A stretch of 64,000 nucleotides of DNA, taken from Lepidodermella squamata (lineage: Eukaryota > Gastrotricha). The translations under genes and the position numbers were made by a program. The number at the start of each line of letters is the position of its first letter. The stretch's first letter is position 1. Of this stretch, positions 44,803-54,883 are shown piece after piece. The DNA is taken from positions 992,001-1,056,000 of the forward strand of contig JBLDXI010000011.1 of the NCBI GenBank assembly GCA_047495785.1, given 5' to 3'. The notes under the pieces are model-generated. The model was given only the letters and a program-made list of their open reading frames with translations. It made no database searches and was not told the DNA's origin.

Positions 44803-45076
44803 TCATCGAAACAACAGAACAAATTTCAACTTACAATACACTCGATTCTCTCGATGATAGGAAACAGCGCAGTTTCTAACACTCGGGTGGCATAACCCAG
44901 GTCGAGGTGGGCAAGCTATGCAGCTGTAATAGGTGTGGCGCCTGCAAACCTGACATTTGCTTCGCATGAATCTTTTACCTCGCTTGATTTCATTGGGTTT
45001 CAGCAAATGACCAGGGAGGCCCGGTACGCTGGTTTCAATCCTTGTATTTTTTGTTGAAATTTTTCGTCCAGGCATT
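44803..45076 (-). CDS. Cys/His-rich ORF, piggyBac-like C-terminal finger
   Basis: ATG at 45076. The core is KCQVCRRHTYYSCIACPPRP followed by GLCHPSVRNCAVSYH. The arrangement C-x2-C, C-x2-C, C, C and a final YH is that of the cross-brace zinc domain at the C-terminus of many piggyBac-type and related transposases. It starts 50 bp after the stop of the CACTA-like transposase on the same strand. It could be a second cistron, an unspliced last exon, or a remnant of another transposase. No DDE domain accompanies it. Confidence 0.5.
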
Positions 45077-45125
45077 TTCGTAATAAGATCTAAAAACATC
45101 TAAACATTAGCATATTTTCTCAGCT

Positions 45126-47739
45126 CTAATTAATATCAATCAATTCTTGTAAATTCGGAACTTCGGCTACATAAGCCAAGGTATCAACCTCAAAGCAGAA
45201 ACAAGGAAATAATGGTTTACGATATAAATCGAAAATCACAGTTTCGGAATAAATTGATTGAACCATTTTGTAGTGTTTCGAATTGGGGTTAGATGAAGTC
45301 TTCAATTGATTGATAGCAGCATAAACGCGATCTTGGCTCGGGTGAATAAAGAAATAGGCTAATTTTCCGAAGCAATCCTTGTCGAATCGAACAACCATGT
45401 CCTTGGCGTAAGTTAGACGCTTAGAGGCACGCGTCACTTGAACCTTGATTTTCGGAAAAACCGTGAGGGTCATTCTGATCACAGGAACAGTTTTCTTCTC
45501 TTGCTGACCGAAAAGCACTGCTGTGCCTGTATCATCTTCAGAGGTGTGGACGACAGCCGTCGCCGGTACCTGGCAATCAGTGCCCATTAGATAAGCCACG
45601 AATAATTTCGTAGAGCGAAGCGACCAGCCGATAGTTGCGTTTTCTTGCACTAGCCAGTCGGAATTACACCAATTGCGGAGAAAATCAAGTGCTGCAAACC
45701 GATTAGCGAGCTGCATCGGAATGGTATTAGCAGACTGAAGTTGTCTGGTAACGACCCCGAGGTACGATTCAAAGGTAAACGATGAATATCTGTACATCGG
45801 GCCGTGCTCTTCGACGCACTCCCAAGCGTGATGACCAAATACGTGGACATTATAAGTCATAACGTCTACACCATAGAGATCTTCGTAAGAATGCACCCAT
45901 TTAAGTCCCATAGTTTTTATCACTCTGGCGTCGATTTTTGCCACGTTTTCCGTATTTTCGTATTTGTCTGATAGACATTCGAAAAGAAGGTCTTGAAGCA
46001 TTTGAAAGTTATCTGCTTGCTCAGGTGTCAGGAATTGTCTCATTACTATCGGGCCATAACCGAGGATGAAAGTGCGATAATCCTGAGCATGCCAGTCTTT
46101 GTTCAGATTGCCATTTTTGCAGATAGGCGGGACCTGCCTCGTCGGATCACGGCCATTCGAAACCAAACTGTTGATGTGGGAGTCAATTTCGCGCCACTTT
46201 TTCACGTAGAATGGACTGCTCGCCTTGAACCACAACTCATGCATTTGATATTTAACGATGCCTAGGCATACCTGAAAGTTGTTTCCCATTTCCCAGTTAA
46301 TTTAGCTCACCAGAATTCTTTTCAAATTACTATAAAAAACTTACAGCATGCATATAGTCGATAGGCAGCCCGCGGACCGCGTGAAAGTTTGGTATACCCA
46401 AAATGAGAGCTTCATCCTTGACACCTTGAACAACAGTGTTTGTTTGACGAGCCTGCGCTGCCATCGCCCGAAATGACTCGTCCGTTCGCTTTTCATATTG
46501 TTGCCGATTTTTCTTGTTAGGATAGACCGTCTTTCCTCCTTTGCCATCTTCATCGGCTTCATGACGAATGCCTTCAATCAGACAAAACGGGCAAGCGAAA
46601 TACCCCCCGTGATGTTTAATCATCAAGGCCATAGCTTTGGCAGGGGTATCACAGACGCCGTAATGATGCTCCAAAATAACTCTAACTCCGTTAGCAAGCA
46701 GAATTCCATTTCTAGCGTACGACTGCATTTGAGATACGAAATGACGTAAAACAAATTTTGTTGGATGTGTCGTTCCAACCCAAATTGTGTGAACGAATTT
46801 TAGAGGAATTGTATCAAATCGTATCAACAGCAACCAAACTTGTCTCGCATACGGCGATATTCCGTCATAAAACCATTGCACTTTCATGACCGCCTGTTTT
46901 CCTGTAAACTTTATATGCCGGGATAGCATGTTAACGAATTGAGAGAAGTCGAACGACAGGCCGTATCCGATTTTATTGGTGGGTTTACACTTGTCGCATT
47001 TTGAAACCGCATCGAAATTAGCCTTGTCAGACATAGAAGCGAATTTGTTGCATTTGCAAGTAACGAATCGGTATATCTTTTTCTGGTCGACAATGCGTCG
47101 GAGAATTCGGCCTTTGGAGGCAAGAGTATCCTCAAAAAAATTCGAACCGACCAGGCCATCGATGACTTTCAAAATGTCGATAACAGCCCCCCAAGGCAGT
47201 TTGTACTTCCAGAACACCCCAAGAATCAAGACAAAGACCGACAAGTAAGTCACGCGCCCACCTTTGAACACGGGCTTGTCAATCGATGACCAGTCAAAAT
47301 TGGAAAATGTGCTATCATTCGCAGTCGTACTGTCGTCGTTACCATCGTATTCAGAAGCATTAACATATTCAGAAGCATCATAGTAATCCTCTTCGACCTC
47401 ATCAAGATCAGCGAATGGTTCATATGGGGGTGGTGAATCTTCTTGTTCTGCATCGACTTCAATCGCGGCTGCTACATTATTAAGAAACTCGGCATCTGGT
47501 CGTACTTCTTCTCCCTCGGGAGACAGGTAACGATCTATGCTCCTAGCATTCGATTCGATAGCACTCTGCTTAGAAGTAGATGGGCCATCATCATCGTCAA
47601 GATATCTCGAAGGCACTTTGAGTCGAGACATAAGCATTGCTGCAGCAGATGGTGGGCGAGAATCTTCTTTGGCCTTATCTCTTTCTTTCTGCCTCTTACA
47701 TAGATCTCGAACGACCTTTTCACGTTCATCAGAATCCAT
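45126..47739 (-). CDS. CACTA/Tnp2-like transposase, two exons
   Basis: Exons 46345-47739 and 45126-46271 join in phase 0 (donor GTAAGT, acceptor TTTCAG), 846 residues with no internal break. An acidic N-terminus is followed by a Cys pair region (FVTCKCNKF, SKCDKCKP) and YDGISPYARQVWLLLIRFD. Next come the Tnp2 signature CDTPAKAMALMIKHHGGYFA and CPFCLIEGIRH, with IDYMHAVCLGIVKY lying exactly across the splice. The second exon has DWHAQDYRTFILGYGPIVM, YNVHVFGHHAWECVEEHGPM and YRYSSFTFESYLG. Motif order and the 'D-Y-M-H' and 'N-V-H...G-P' blocks are those of animal EnSpm/CACTA-type transposases. It should bind the 19-bp ends and excise and insert the element. Confidence 0.8.
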
Positions 47740-48131
47740 CGAGCAGGGAAAGAATCAAGGTAGGATCAATCTGTAACACCTAGTTAGAAACGATGCAAAG
47801 CGTATTATGAAAATCGGCATTTACAAAATTCAGACCATGATGACACTTTGTAAAGCAATTAATATCAACGCTTAAAAATAGGTATAACATAATGGACAAC
47901 GAGAGATCAGCATCTTACAGGTAACATATGAAGAAGCGCCATAAACATGTCAAGTCGAGTAGAAGGCATAAAATATATTCCGTTTCAATTTTGATGGATA
48001 TTAAAATTAATTTATACAAAAACGTCCTTCCGATGTTATAAAACTTCGACCTTAAAAATTAACGAAACAATTTAAATTTCGCGCTAGTGAGCACGCCGGC
48101 TGACCGATATCTAACGGTTCCCAGCAGCGAC

Positions 48132-49835
48132 ATGTCTTTTTTCGCTTTATATCATCAGAACTCTGCTAATAAACTTTCTCCGTTTGACCTGTACTTTTTA
48201 GAATGCATTGACCAAACTGGAAAGGCTTTCACCCTTGTTATTTCATCCTTTAGGAATTATACATTTTCAAATAAAATGAGTTTTCACGTTATGCATGTTG
48301 TCGACAAAAAGTACTTCTGCTTTATTGACAACAACCTACTTGTTGGTGCTCCTAAGAAGCTCAGAAAGGGCGCCACTTACAGTTTCAAATGGCCAAACAA
48401 GTGCGCTGACGGTTTTTTACCAGATTTAATCGATGGAAAACTTGTCCAGAGCTGTAAGTCACTTCGCTTGTTCTACTTTTCGGTATTAAATATTTCATGT
48501 CTGCTTTTTACTATCAGTCAAGACAGCGGCTTTGGCTAACGATGAACGGAAGAGGTTACACGCAGAAACTTACGGCTCTCCTGAAAACATAATACCAGCT
48601 GATGTACCTTCTAAGAACAAATCGAAACCCTTGTCATCAGTTCCCGCTGTCAAAGGCGCCCGCAAGATTAAGATGACTGACGATGCTAATGGTAACCTTC
48701 CTGAAATCCCTGAACCAGAAATTGTGTCACCGCCCGTTAAATCAACTGGTACTGTCGTGCTTTCTGATCGTGGCAACGAGACGACTACTACTGCGGCAAC
48801 AAGCAATTCTTCGACTACTGAAGATCGCAGCAGGACCCCGGCAAACTCTGAAGTATCATCGCTGGTTGGTGAGGGATCGACTAAATCGCCGACTAAAGGT
48901 GACCATCATGGCACTGCTAAGGACAATCCTAATGGAAAACAGAGCCCGATAAAATCGCCTGCGACGAAGCGTTATTGCGACAACCCTTCACAAGAAAGGT
49001 TAGTTTTCTTTCGCGTACCTGATCGGCCCGAATTAGATTTTTTTTAACAACAAACAGAACCTCTAAACTGGATGAACTGAAGACCAAGATGTGAGTCTGT
49101 TATAACAATGCTGGCTTTTTCCCTCATTTTCATATTTACAGGGAAATAAGGCAAAAGGTAATGGAAGAGATTCTTGACCAGATGGATGACGATCCACAGG
49201 AGCTGACAAAACCGGTTGCCTTAAAGTTGCTGAAGCGTCTCGTCATTCAGTCGGGTGCCCAGATGACTGTGACCCACCATTTGGAGACGTTGAATTCTGG
49301 TTCTGCAGCTCCGGTTCTCCCCACATTTGACGATGCGCAAATTGAAGTGAGTTGTTGAAAGAATTTGATTTTGATGTGAATTTGTGTTTCTCTGCTTCAA
49401 GGACCCTAAAATCGGCGGAAAGAGTTGGACGACTGATCAGATGGCGCTGTTCAGGAAGCTTTACAAGGCTGCGGTGAGGAATAATCAGCGGCCTAACCGC
49501 TTCGCAATTGGCAGTTATGTTATCCATTTTGGCGAGACCAAACTAGCTCAACCTGATGTGACAAAATCGAAACTTCCAGCGGGTGAAACGGCTGACCTTG
49601 ACAGTAAGCAGTTGTTTTCATGATATCACTGCCTTATCTCTACCATTTGATCACAGATCTGGTTAAAAGGGTATTTCCTGTACTCGAGGACGCCAGCCGA
49701 TTCGAGAGTGTCATGGAGTCAGTACGCCGTCTAATTCGCCGCCTCCGTAAAAAGCATGCCAAAGGCGGGGCAACGGCCGATGAATTGGGTCACATCCTTT
49801 GCGGCGGCGGCCCCGAAGACGAGAGCGATGATTGA
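48132..49835 (+). CDS. six-exon companion protein of the 9.2-kb element
   Basis: Exons 48132-48453, 48518-48998, 49058-49090, 49142-49346, 49402-49603 and 49657-49835. All introns are GT-AG, 51-64 bp, and the phases agree throughout, giving 473 residues. The start ATG at 48132 gives MSFFALYHQNSANKLSPF. The first domain (about 100 residues) is compact and aromatic. A long disordered Ser/Thr/Pro/Lys region follows. Then come a short coiled coil (QKVMEEILDQMDDD) and a C-terminal domain (SWTTDQMALFRKLYKAAVRN, NRFAIGSYVIHFGETKLAQP, VKRVFPVLEDASRFESVMES, RRLIRRLRKKHAK). TE-borne BEN-type proteins have a similar layout, but I cannot confirm a BEN fold. It may be a DNA-binding partner of the transposase transcribed toward it. 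Confidence 0.65.
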
Positions 49836-50112
49836 GCGACGACTGTGCTGGTGCTGGTGCTGGCTACCACGCCACCTTTTTCACCTGACTTTTTTCATTG
49901 CATTTGACTGATTTAAATATCCACTACTGTTCAAATTTGTGTTGGCTTTTTTGACTTCGACTGGTTAATTTCTGGCCTTGTTAATTCCTTGCCACTGACA
50001 TTTTTTCTATTAATTCCTGACATGCATTCGGTCTTCGGTGCCTTATATACTCGTGCCAATATACTCTTAAATAAATATACTCTACTGATATCAATATGTG
50101 TCTGTTTGTAAT

Positions 50113-50334
50113 AAGGCGTCCTGGGTGGCCGAGTGGCCTAGCTACGGGCGCGGGTAGCTTCTGAGTCAAAGTCATATGAAGATCATATGCCGGTTATATA
50201 ACCATCGATGTGACATTTTCTTCAAAAGTTAGCTACAAAGAACGACATTTCCTATATTGCAATCACATGTGACTAGTAATATGATGGAATCGCTGAAAAT
50301 TATATAACTTTCATATGACCCGCGTTCGACTGGG
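50113..50334 (+). repeat. tRNA-like sequence in the right end of the 9.2-kb element
   Basis: 50126-50136 is TGGCCGAGTGG, a perfect tRNA-Leu/Ser-type A box. It lies in CCTGGGTGGCCGAGTGGCCT. The right inverted repeat contains GCGTTCGACTGG, which resembles a B box/T arm, but about 185 bp further on. In between is a 12-bp palindrome GGTTATATAACC. It is not a functional tRNA gene; it may be a degenerate tRNA-derived segment captured by the element. Confidence 0.4.
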
Positions 50335-51915
50335 CGGGTCGACCGTGTTCAACTGTCGTCCAACGGCGGTCACGGCGGCGTTGTGATCCTTGTCTCGTCC
50401 AAAGTCCTTGTCCTCGACTGCGCCACCATTCTGCACGCACCCGGTGTCTTCGGTGAATGGCTCGCCCAGGAGCTGGTTCTTGGCGACGCCGCAGCCTCAG
50501 CCCGCGTGACGATAGCGACTGGCTACAACCCCAGCTCTCTCAGCGACTCCTTCGATCCAGTGTTCCTCACGCGTGTTCTGTGTGCTGCCGCGCCTGATGC
50601 GTACGTGCTGTTTGCAGGAGACCTGGACGCCTGGTGCCCCGAGCTTGGGACCGCGCAGTGGAACGACTATGGCCGCATACTCAGCCCGCTGCTGGCGCTC
50701 CCCGGTGTTGCCCTCCTCAGCTCACCCAGCGCCCCCACCCGCTGGCGTGCGGGTCACGTTCCCCGTGTCTTAGACGTTTGGATGAGCTCGCCCGCGCTCG
50801 CCGCCTGTGTCGCCAGGCCCCCGCTGGTCGGAGAGCAGTTCGGCTCAGATCACGCCGTCACGTTTTGCGACTTCTCTGTGCCGCTACGCAACCCCTGGAA
50901 CGCACCTCCCTCTGGCAACCTTCCCCGCCCGCAGCCCTTACGTTTAGATTTTTCCCGGGCCGATTGGCCGACGTATGAACGTGAATGCGACTCCCGTCTG
51001 CCCGCCGTTGTTGGCCCCAAGGGTGGCGACCCGGTCGTTGTGCTGGACCGTTTCTCCGACGCCTTGGTCAAGATCATGCTCGACAGCGCGGCAATCGCGA
51101 TTCCACGGGTCCCCGTTGGTCGGCTACCACGGCTCCAGCTGAATGCAGCCGCCAGGCGGGCGATCGAGTATCGCACCCTCTGTGAAGACCGAAACCGCCA
51201 CGAAACTCACGAACGCTGGTGCTGGCGGTTAGCGATCAACCCCGCCTAGTGCGAATATGTCGCCTTCGGAGCCGATGCCGATGTCACCGCCGGCCGCCTC
51301 GTCATCGGTGGCGCCTCCATCCCGCGATGCCAGGAAGTGCGGTACCTTGGCCTGTGGCTCGCGAAGCACCTGAACTGGAAGAGCCACGTGGAGCACGTTC
51401 GCGCTAACACCGTGCCGCGGATCGCCTCTCTCCATCGGGCGAAGATGACTGCCCACCCCCGCCTTGGTCTCCTCTTCTACAAAGCCCTCATCCGTCCGCT
51501 GCCAGAGTTTGGCTGCCCGGCCTTTATCAGTCTACCGCCGCACCACCTCGATCAGCTGCTTGCAATCGAGCGCAGGTCTCTACGCACGGTCCTTGGGCTA
51601 CCACGTGACACCCCTGATGCCACCTACCGCGCCCGCGTCGATGCTACCTTCCCTGGCTTTCAACACCTGGAATCGCGTCTCGGTGACCTGGCCTTTCGTT
51701 TTTTCAATCGAGCACTCGAGGCCGGCAGCCCCGTTGGCGACCTGATCCGCCACGCAAGAACCCACACATCTCCCGGCAGCAAGAGTCCTTTTCGCTTTTT
51801 CCTTGACCGCCTGCTCGGCGCTGGCCCACTTCCGGATGTGCGACCCCCGGCGCCCTCCTATCCCGTTCTCCTGTCGCCGGCACCAGCACCGGCACCTGCA
51901 CCTGGCACCGGATAG
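50335..51915 (+). pseudogene. jockey-like LINE ORF2, 3' piece; reverse transcriptase deleted
   Basis: Resumes the endonuclease interrupted at 41131. It reads RVDRVQLSSNGGHGGVVILV, then LFAGDLDAWCPELG (the GD-x-(N/D) block) and FGSDHAVTFCDFS (the SDH block). It passes on to RHETHERWCW and a stop at 51247-51249. The next open frame directly shows the domain that normally follows the polymerase (VRYLGLWLAKHLNWKSHVEH, LGLLFYKALIRPLPEFGCPA, AIERRSLRTVLGLP). No palm motif lies between, so the whole reverse transcriptase has been deleted. The element cannot copy itself. Confidence 0.8.
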
Positions 51916-52455
51916 CTGCTCCTCCTGGCCTCCTCGCCGCCCTACAGGTACTCTGTAAACGCATTCCCCTGCCCGCCCTCTGTTGTACTGCTTTTCTGCT
52001 TTTCCCTAGGTCTCTCATGACTCCTGTGTTCCTGCTGGGCCACGGGTGGCGGCGCGTGTAAACGGCGGCAGACCCGCCTGGTCCTGCACATTGACTTTGC
52101 TGCTCGGCCCTGTGCACACCTGTCTGTGCCTGCGTGTCTGGCACTTTTCGTAAATGTGTCGCTGTGCCTGTGTATGTCTGTGTCGTTGCTATATCTGTAT
52201 TTACCACTGTGTCCCCCTGTGTCTCTGTCTCTGTAACTGTAACTGTAAATGTGACTGTGTCTGTATCCTATATACCTATGTGCCGGTGCTCGCTCTCGCT
52301 GTCCCGTTCGCCCAGCCTTCGCGCTGCTGCTAGCCTGCACCCCTGTCTCAGGTGGTTTGCAGTTTGTTGTAAAATACGTTAGCTGTTACTGTTAGGCAAC
52401 TCACAGTAACTCTCAGTGGCCCGGCCCAGTTAACCTACGGGTTGGGGCCTTGTGT
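51916..52455 (+). repeat. 3' UTR of the jockey-like LINE
   Basis: Non-coding, with a CTGTAACTGTAACTGTAAAT-type low-complexity patch at about 52220-52260. It reaches to about 52455, where minus-strand RTE-like coding sequence begins. The exact junction is uncertain. Confidence 0.5.
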
Positions 52456-53189
52456 ATTTTTCGAATTTTCCGACAAATAAACCATTTCATTAGACCTTTT
52501 CCATCGTAATCACGTGATCTAACAATGTGTCCTAAATATCTTAAACGTTGTTTTTCTACTATGCGACTCACTTCAATGAGCCCTCCGCATAGAGCCAGCC
52601 TAATATCGATATTTGGAATGTAGTCCATTAGGTGGACACCTACTATAGATCGAAGCCATCGATACTCTATTGTATTTAGCCTATTTTCTTGGACTATCGA
52701 GATGTTCCAGGATTCACAGGCGTAAATGATGGTAGGTATTATCACGCAACTTAGGACCTTTAATTTTGTTGATATGGAAACCTGATTTTTGTTGCACATA
52801 AACTTATTCATAGCCCCGAATACACTACCAGCCTTAGAAATCCTATAATTTAGTTCCTCGTCAATTTTGCCATCGCTGGTGATAATACTGCCTAAATATT
52901 TGAATTTGGTAACTTTTTCAAGTTTTTTATCATTTATTTCTAATTCGTATTTGCAGGTTGCTGTCTCGTCCTTAGCGATAATCATATATTGGGTTTCAGC
53001 AACATTAATTTTAAGTCCTAATTCGGTGCCTGCTAAAACAAATATTTTTAGCAACCGTGAGATTTTGTCATGATTCATGCCCAATAGAGTTCCATCGTCC
53101 GCGAACGCAAGTAAATTCAGAAAATCCTCGTCACTAATTGGAAAACCGACTTTTTCCTCCGATAATTGTTCGCAGATTTTGTTAACACA
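52456..53189 (-). pseudogene. RTE-like LINE, piece 4 (YADD-equivalent box to C-terminus)
   Basis: Minus-strand frame reading FLNLLAFADDGTLLG (polymerase box), LEKVTKFKYLGSIITSDGKI, DEELNYRISKAGSVFGAMNK, LSCVIIPTIIYACESWNISI and IVEKQRLRYLGHIVRS. This is the downstream half of an RTE/BovB-like reverse transcriptase and C-terminal domain. It is joined, in sense, to piece 3 (54469-54871); the AT-hook insertion at 53190-54468 lies between. The last residues near 52456 run into the neighbouring LINE. Confidence 0.8.
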
Positions 53190-53345
53190 CTGGCTCCTGG
53201 GGGTTTTGCAAAAATGCACTTTTCAGACACCCCCCCCCTCCCTATTTTTTTTTCTTAATCGATAGAGGACATCAATACAAAAGTTTTGGCACATATCAAA
53301 AAATCCGGATCGTCACGGTTATTACGTAATAACGATTTTTGTAAA

Positions 53346-53503
53346 TACACACATGTGTGTATATGGCGTATGCTAGACGATACACACATGTGTGTGTATG
53401 GTGTACATGGATGTTTGTGTGAATTACACACATGTGTGTATGTGGTGAGCCGACATATGTTGCAATGAACGTTTTCTAGAATATTATTCACACAAGTGTG
53501 AAT
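53346..53503. repeat. palindrome cluster upstream of the AT-hook gene
   Basis: Perfect or near-perfect palindromes: TACACACATGTGTGTA at 53346-53361, ACACACATGTGTGT at 53382-53395, TACACACATGTGTGTA at 53425-53440, and the variant CACACAAGTGTG near 53490. They are spaced about 35-60 bp apart in the region where the promoter of the 53548 ORF would lie. Confidence 0.85.
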
Positions 53504-53547
53504 TCAAATTTTGATTTGAAATTCGTATCATTGTTGTCAATCAATCA

Positions 53548-53973
53548 ATGTCAACAGCTAAACAAACAAAGCGTGCGCGGGATTTCTCGCCGCCCCCTTC
53601 TTCATCTTCCGACACTGATACAGATTCGGAATATAATCCGGACAGTGATTCTGATTTGGAATCCAACGGTAGCGATTCATCTCGGGTGAAAACGCAGTTG
53701 AATCGGCAAAGAGGCCGGCCAGAGGGTAGTGGCAGAAAAAGAAAGACAAGCGTAGTGGTTGAAGAGGAAGTTTTAGATGACGATGAGTTAGGTCTTGAAC
53801 CAAACATCTCCCAGGTTAAGCGTCCTAGAGGTCGCCCAAGAGGCAGTGGCCGCCGCGGACGAGGTCGCGGACGGGGCAGGGGCGCAGTTAGCAGGGCTGA
53901 AACAAGACTTTCGAATTTCCTCGAAGGAAGCGCGTCCGTTTTGTTGAAGCCAATGAAAATGTCAATAATTTGA
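53548..53973 (+). CDS. AT-hook protein
   Basis: A 141-residue ORF (MSTAKQTKRARDFSPPPSSS) with an acidic Ser/Asp region (SDTDTDSEYNPDSDSDLESN). Two AT-hook cores follow: RGRPEGSG (about 56-63) and KRPRGRPRGSGRRGRGRGRG (from about 91). AT-hooks bind the minor groove of AT-rich DNA and are common in chromatin proteins and some transposases. After the stop, other frames read RHIRKVKEERGPDGRRKRTD and then CQLCKRLGL and VCKKCWIKHQL. This is a CxxC...CxxC finger like the piggyBac C-terminus, so the ORF is probably a deletion derivative of a longer transposon protein. Confidence 0.6.
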   Translation: MSTAKQTKRARDFSPPPSSSSDTDTDSEYNPDSDSDLESNGSDSSRVKTQLNRQRGRPEGSGRKRKTSVVVEEEVLDDDELGLEPNISQVKRPRGRPRGSGRRGRGRGRGRGAVSRAETRLSNFLEGSASVLLKPMKMSII

Positions 53974-54399
53974 GAGAAGGGAAGCGCCATATAAGGAAGG
54001 TGAAAGAAGAACGAGGACCTGATGGCCGAAGAAAACGAACAGATTGTCAGCTTTGTAAAAGACTCGGCCTAAGAAAAGCCTAGCCGTCTGTAAAAAATGC
54101 TGGATAAAACATCAGCTTGAAAAGTGACGATTTTTTCTCTGAATGGAATTTTGTTTAATTGTTGATCATTCACCTGTTTTAAGTAAAATCGAATATGCTC
54201 TTTCCAGTGGTGATAATTAAAAAAATCGGAAAAATTGTTTTGGTATCGAAATCGATATCGATAATTATCGATTTTTAAAATCACCTATTTCTGTGAGTGA
54301 TGGTCCGAATCTGATGGCAGATTATTGATCTAACCAAAAATTAGGTAAACCTGTCAATTTGACTCATCCCACCCTCATGGTAATGGAGATAGCGATCTA

Positions 54400-54456
54400 T
54401 ACACACATGTGTGTATATGGGGCACTATATAGTAAACTTATACACACATGTGTGTA
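54400..54456. repeat. palindrome pair downstream of the AT-hook gene
   Basis: TACACACATGTGTGTA at 54400-54415 and again at 54441-54456, identical to the copies upstream of the gene and close to the right border of the insertion. Confidence 0.85.
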
Positions 54457-54468
54457 TATAACAGTCAA

Positions 54469-54871
54469 TGTGTTAAAAGTTGCAATAAATAATAAAGGCG
54501 ACAGCGGACATACTTGCCTCAGGCTTCTAGTTACATAGAAAAAATCTGAGAGTTCAGAGTCAACCTTAACTGCTACTTTGTTCACCCTATAAAGACTTTG
54601 TATGGCTTCAATTAGATTGGAATCCACACCCATGTTTTTGAGGGCGGTCCAAACCTTTTCTCTGTCGACCAGATCATAGGCCTTTTCGAGGTCGATAAAA
54701 CCTAAATGCAATTTTTTTTAAAATTTTTTCTTTAATTTGTCGAAGAACAAATATGCAGTCTCTAGTGCCCTTTAGAGGTTGAAAACCGAATTGTAGTTTC
54801 GAGATTTTTGATCCTATCAATGCTCTCAATTTTCTTTCCAGAATAATGGCATAAAGTTTACCTACTGCACT
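54469..54871 (-). pseudogene. RTE-like LINE, piece 3 (reverse transcriptase palm)
   Basis: Minus strand: VGKLYAIILERKLRALIGSK, LQFGFQPLKGTRDCIFVLRQ, FIDLEKAYDLVDREKVWTAL and LRQVCPLSPLLF. These are RT motifs 2-4 of RTE-type LINEs. A frame change sits near 54715. Upstream it connects to piece 2 (59527), across the inserted CR1-like LINE; downstream to piece 4, across the AT-hook insertion. Confidence 0.8.
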
Positions 54872-54883
54872 TTGTAACTCCAC

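Larger units (their letters stand above)
41132..50334. mobile_element. 9203-bp CACTA-like DNA transposon with complete ends
   Basis: The ends are exact. CCCAGTCGAACGCGGGTCA at 41132-41150 is repeated as its perfect complement at 50316-50334, and similarity continues inward (GTTATATAA, CATATG). The element sits inside the endonuclease of a jockey-like LINE, and the flanks 40959-41131 and 50335 onward read as one protein. The dinucleotide CG on each side (41130-41131, 50335-50336) is the likely target duplication. Cargo: a two-exon Tnp2-like transposase (minus), a six-exon companion gene (plus), a Cys-rich ORF (minus), a 20-bp minisatellite and long AT-rich non-coding arms. The ends start CCCAG rather than CACTA/CACTG, which is unusual for a CACTA-type transposase. 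Confidence 0.85.
53190..54468. mobile_element. 1279-bp insertion carrying an AT-hook gene and ACACATGTGT palindromes
   Basis: The RTE-like frame on both sides reads straight across the insert (ATFNT | CVNKICEQ), which fixes the borders to the base. The target is the 16-bp palindrome TTAACACATGTGTTAA, split exactly between ACA and TGT with no target duplication. The insert contains the AT-hook ORF (53548-53973) and five copies of ACACACATGTGTGT, three upstream and two downstream of the gene. There are no clear terminal inverted repeats. Insertion between A and T without duplication is Helitron behaviour, but the ends do not show a convincing TC...CTRR pair. Confidence 0.7.

Noticed and set aside
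44595-44879. ORFs rich in LLLLWAHF/FGPTF repeats
   Set aside because: They are translations of the 20-bp GGGCCC minisatellite, whose unit is not a multiple of three.
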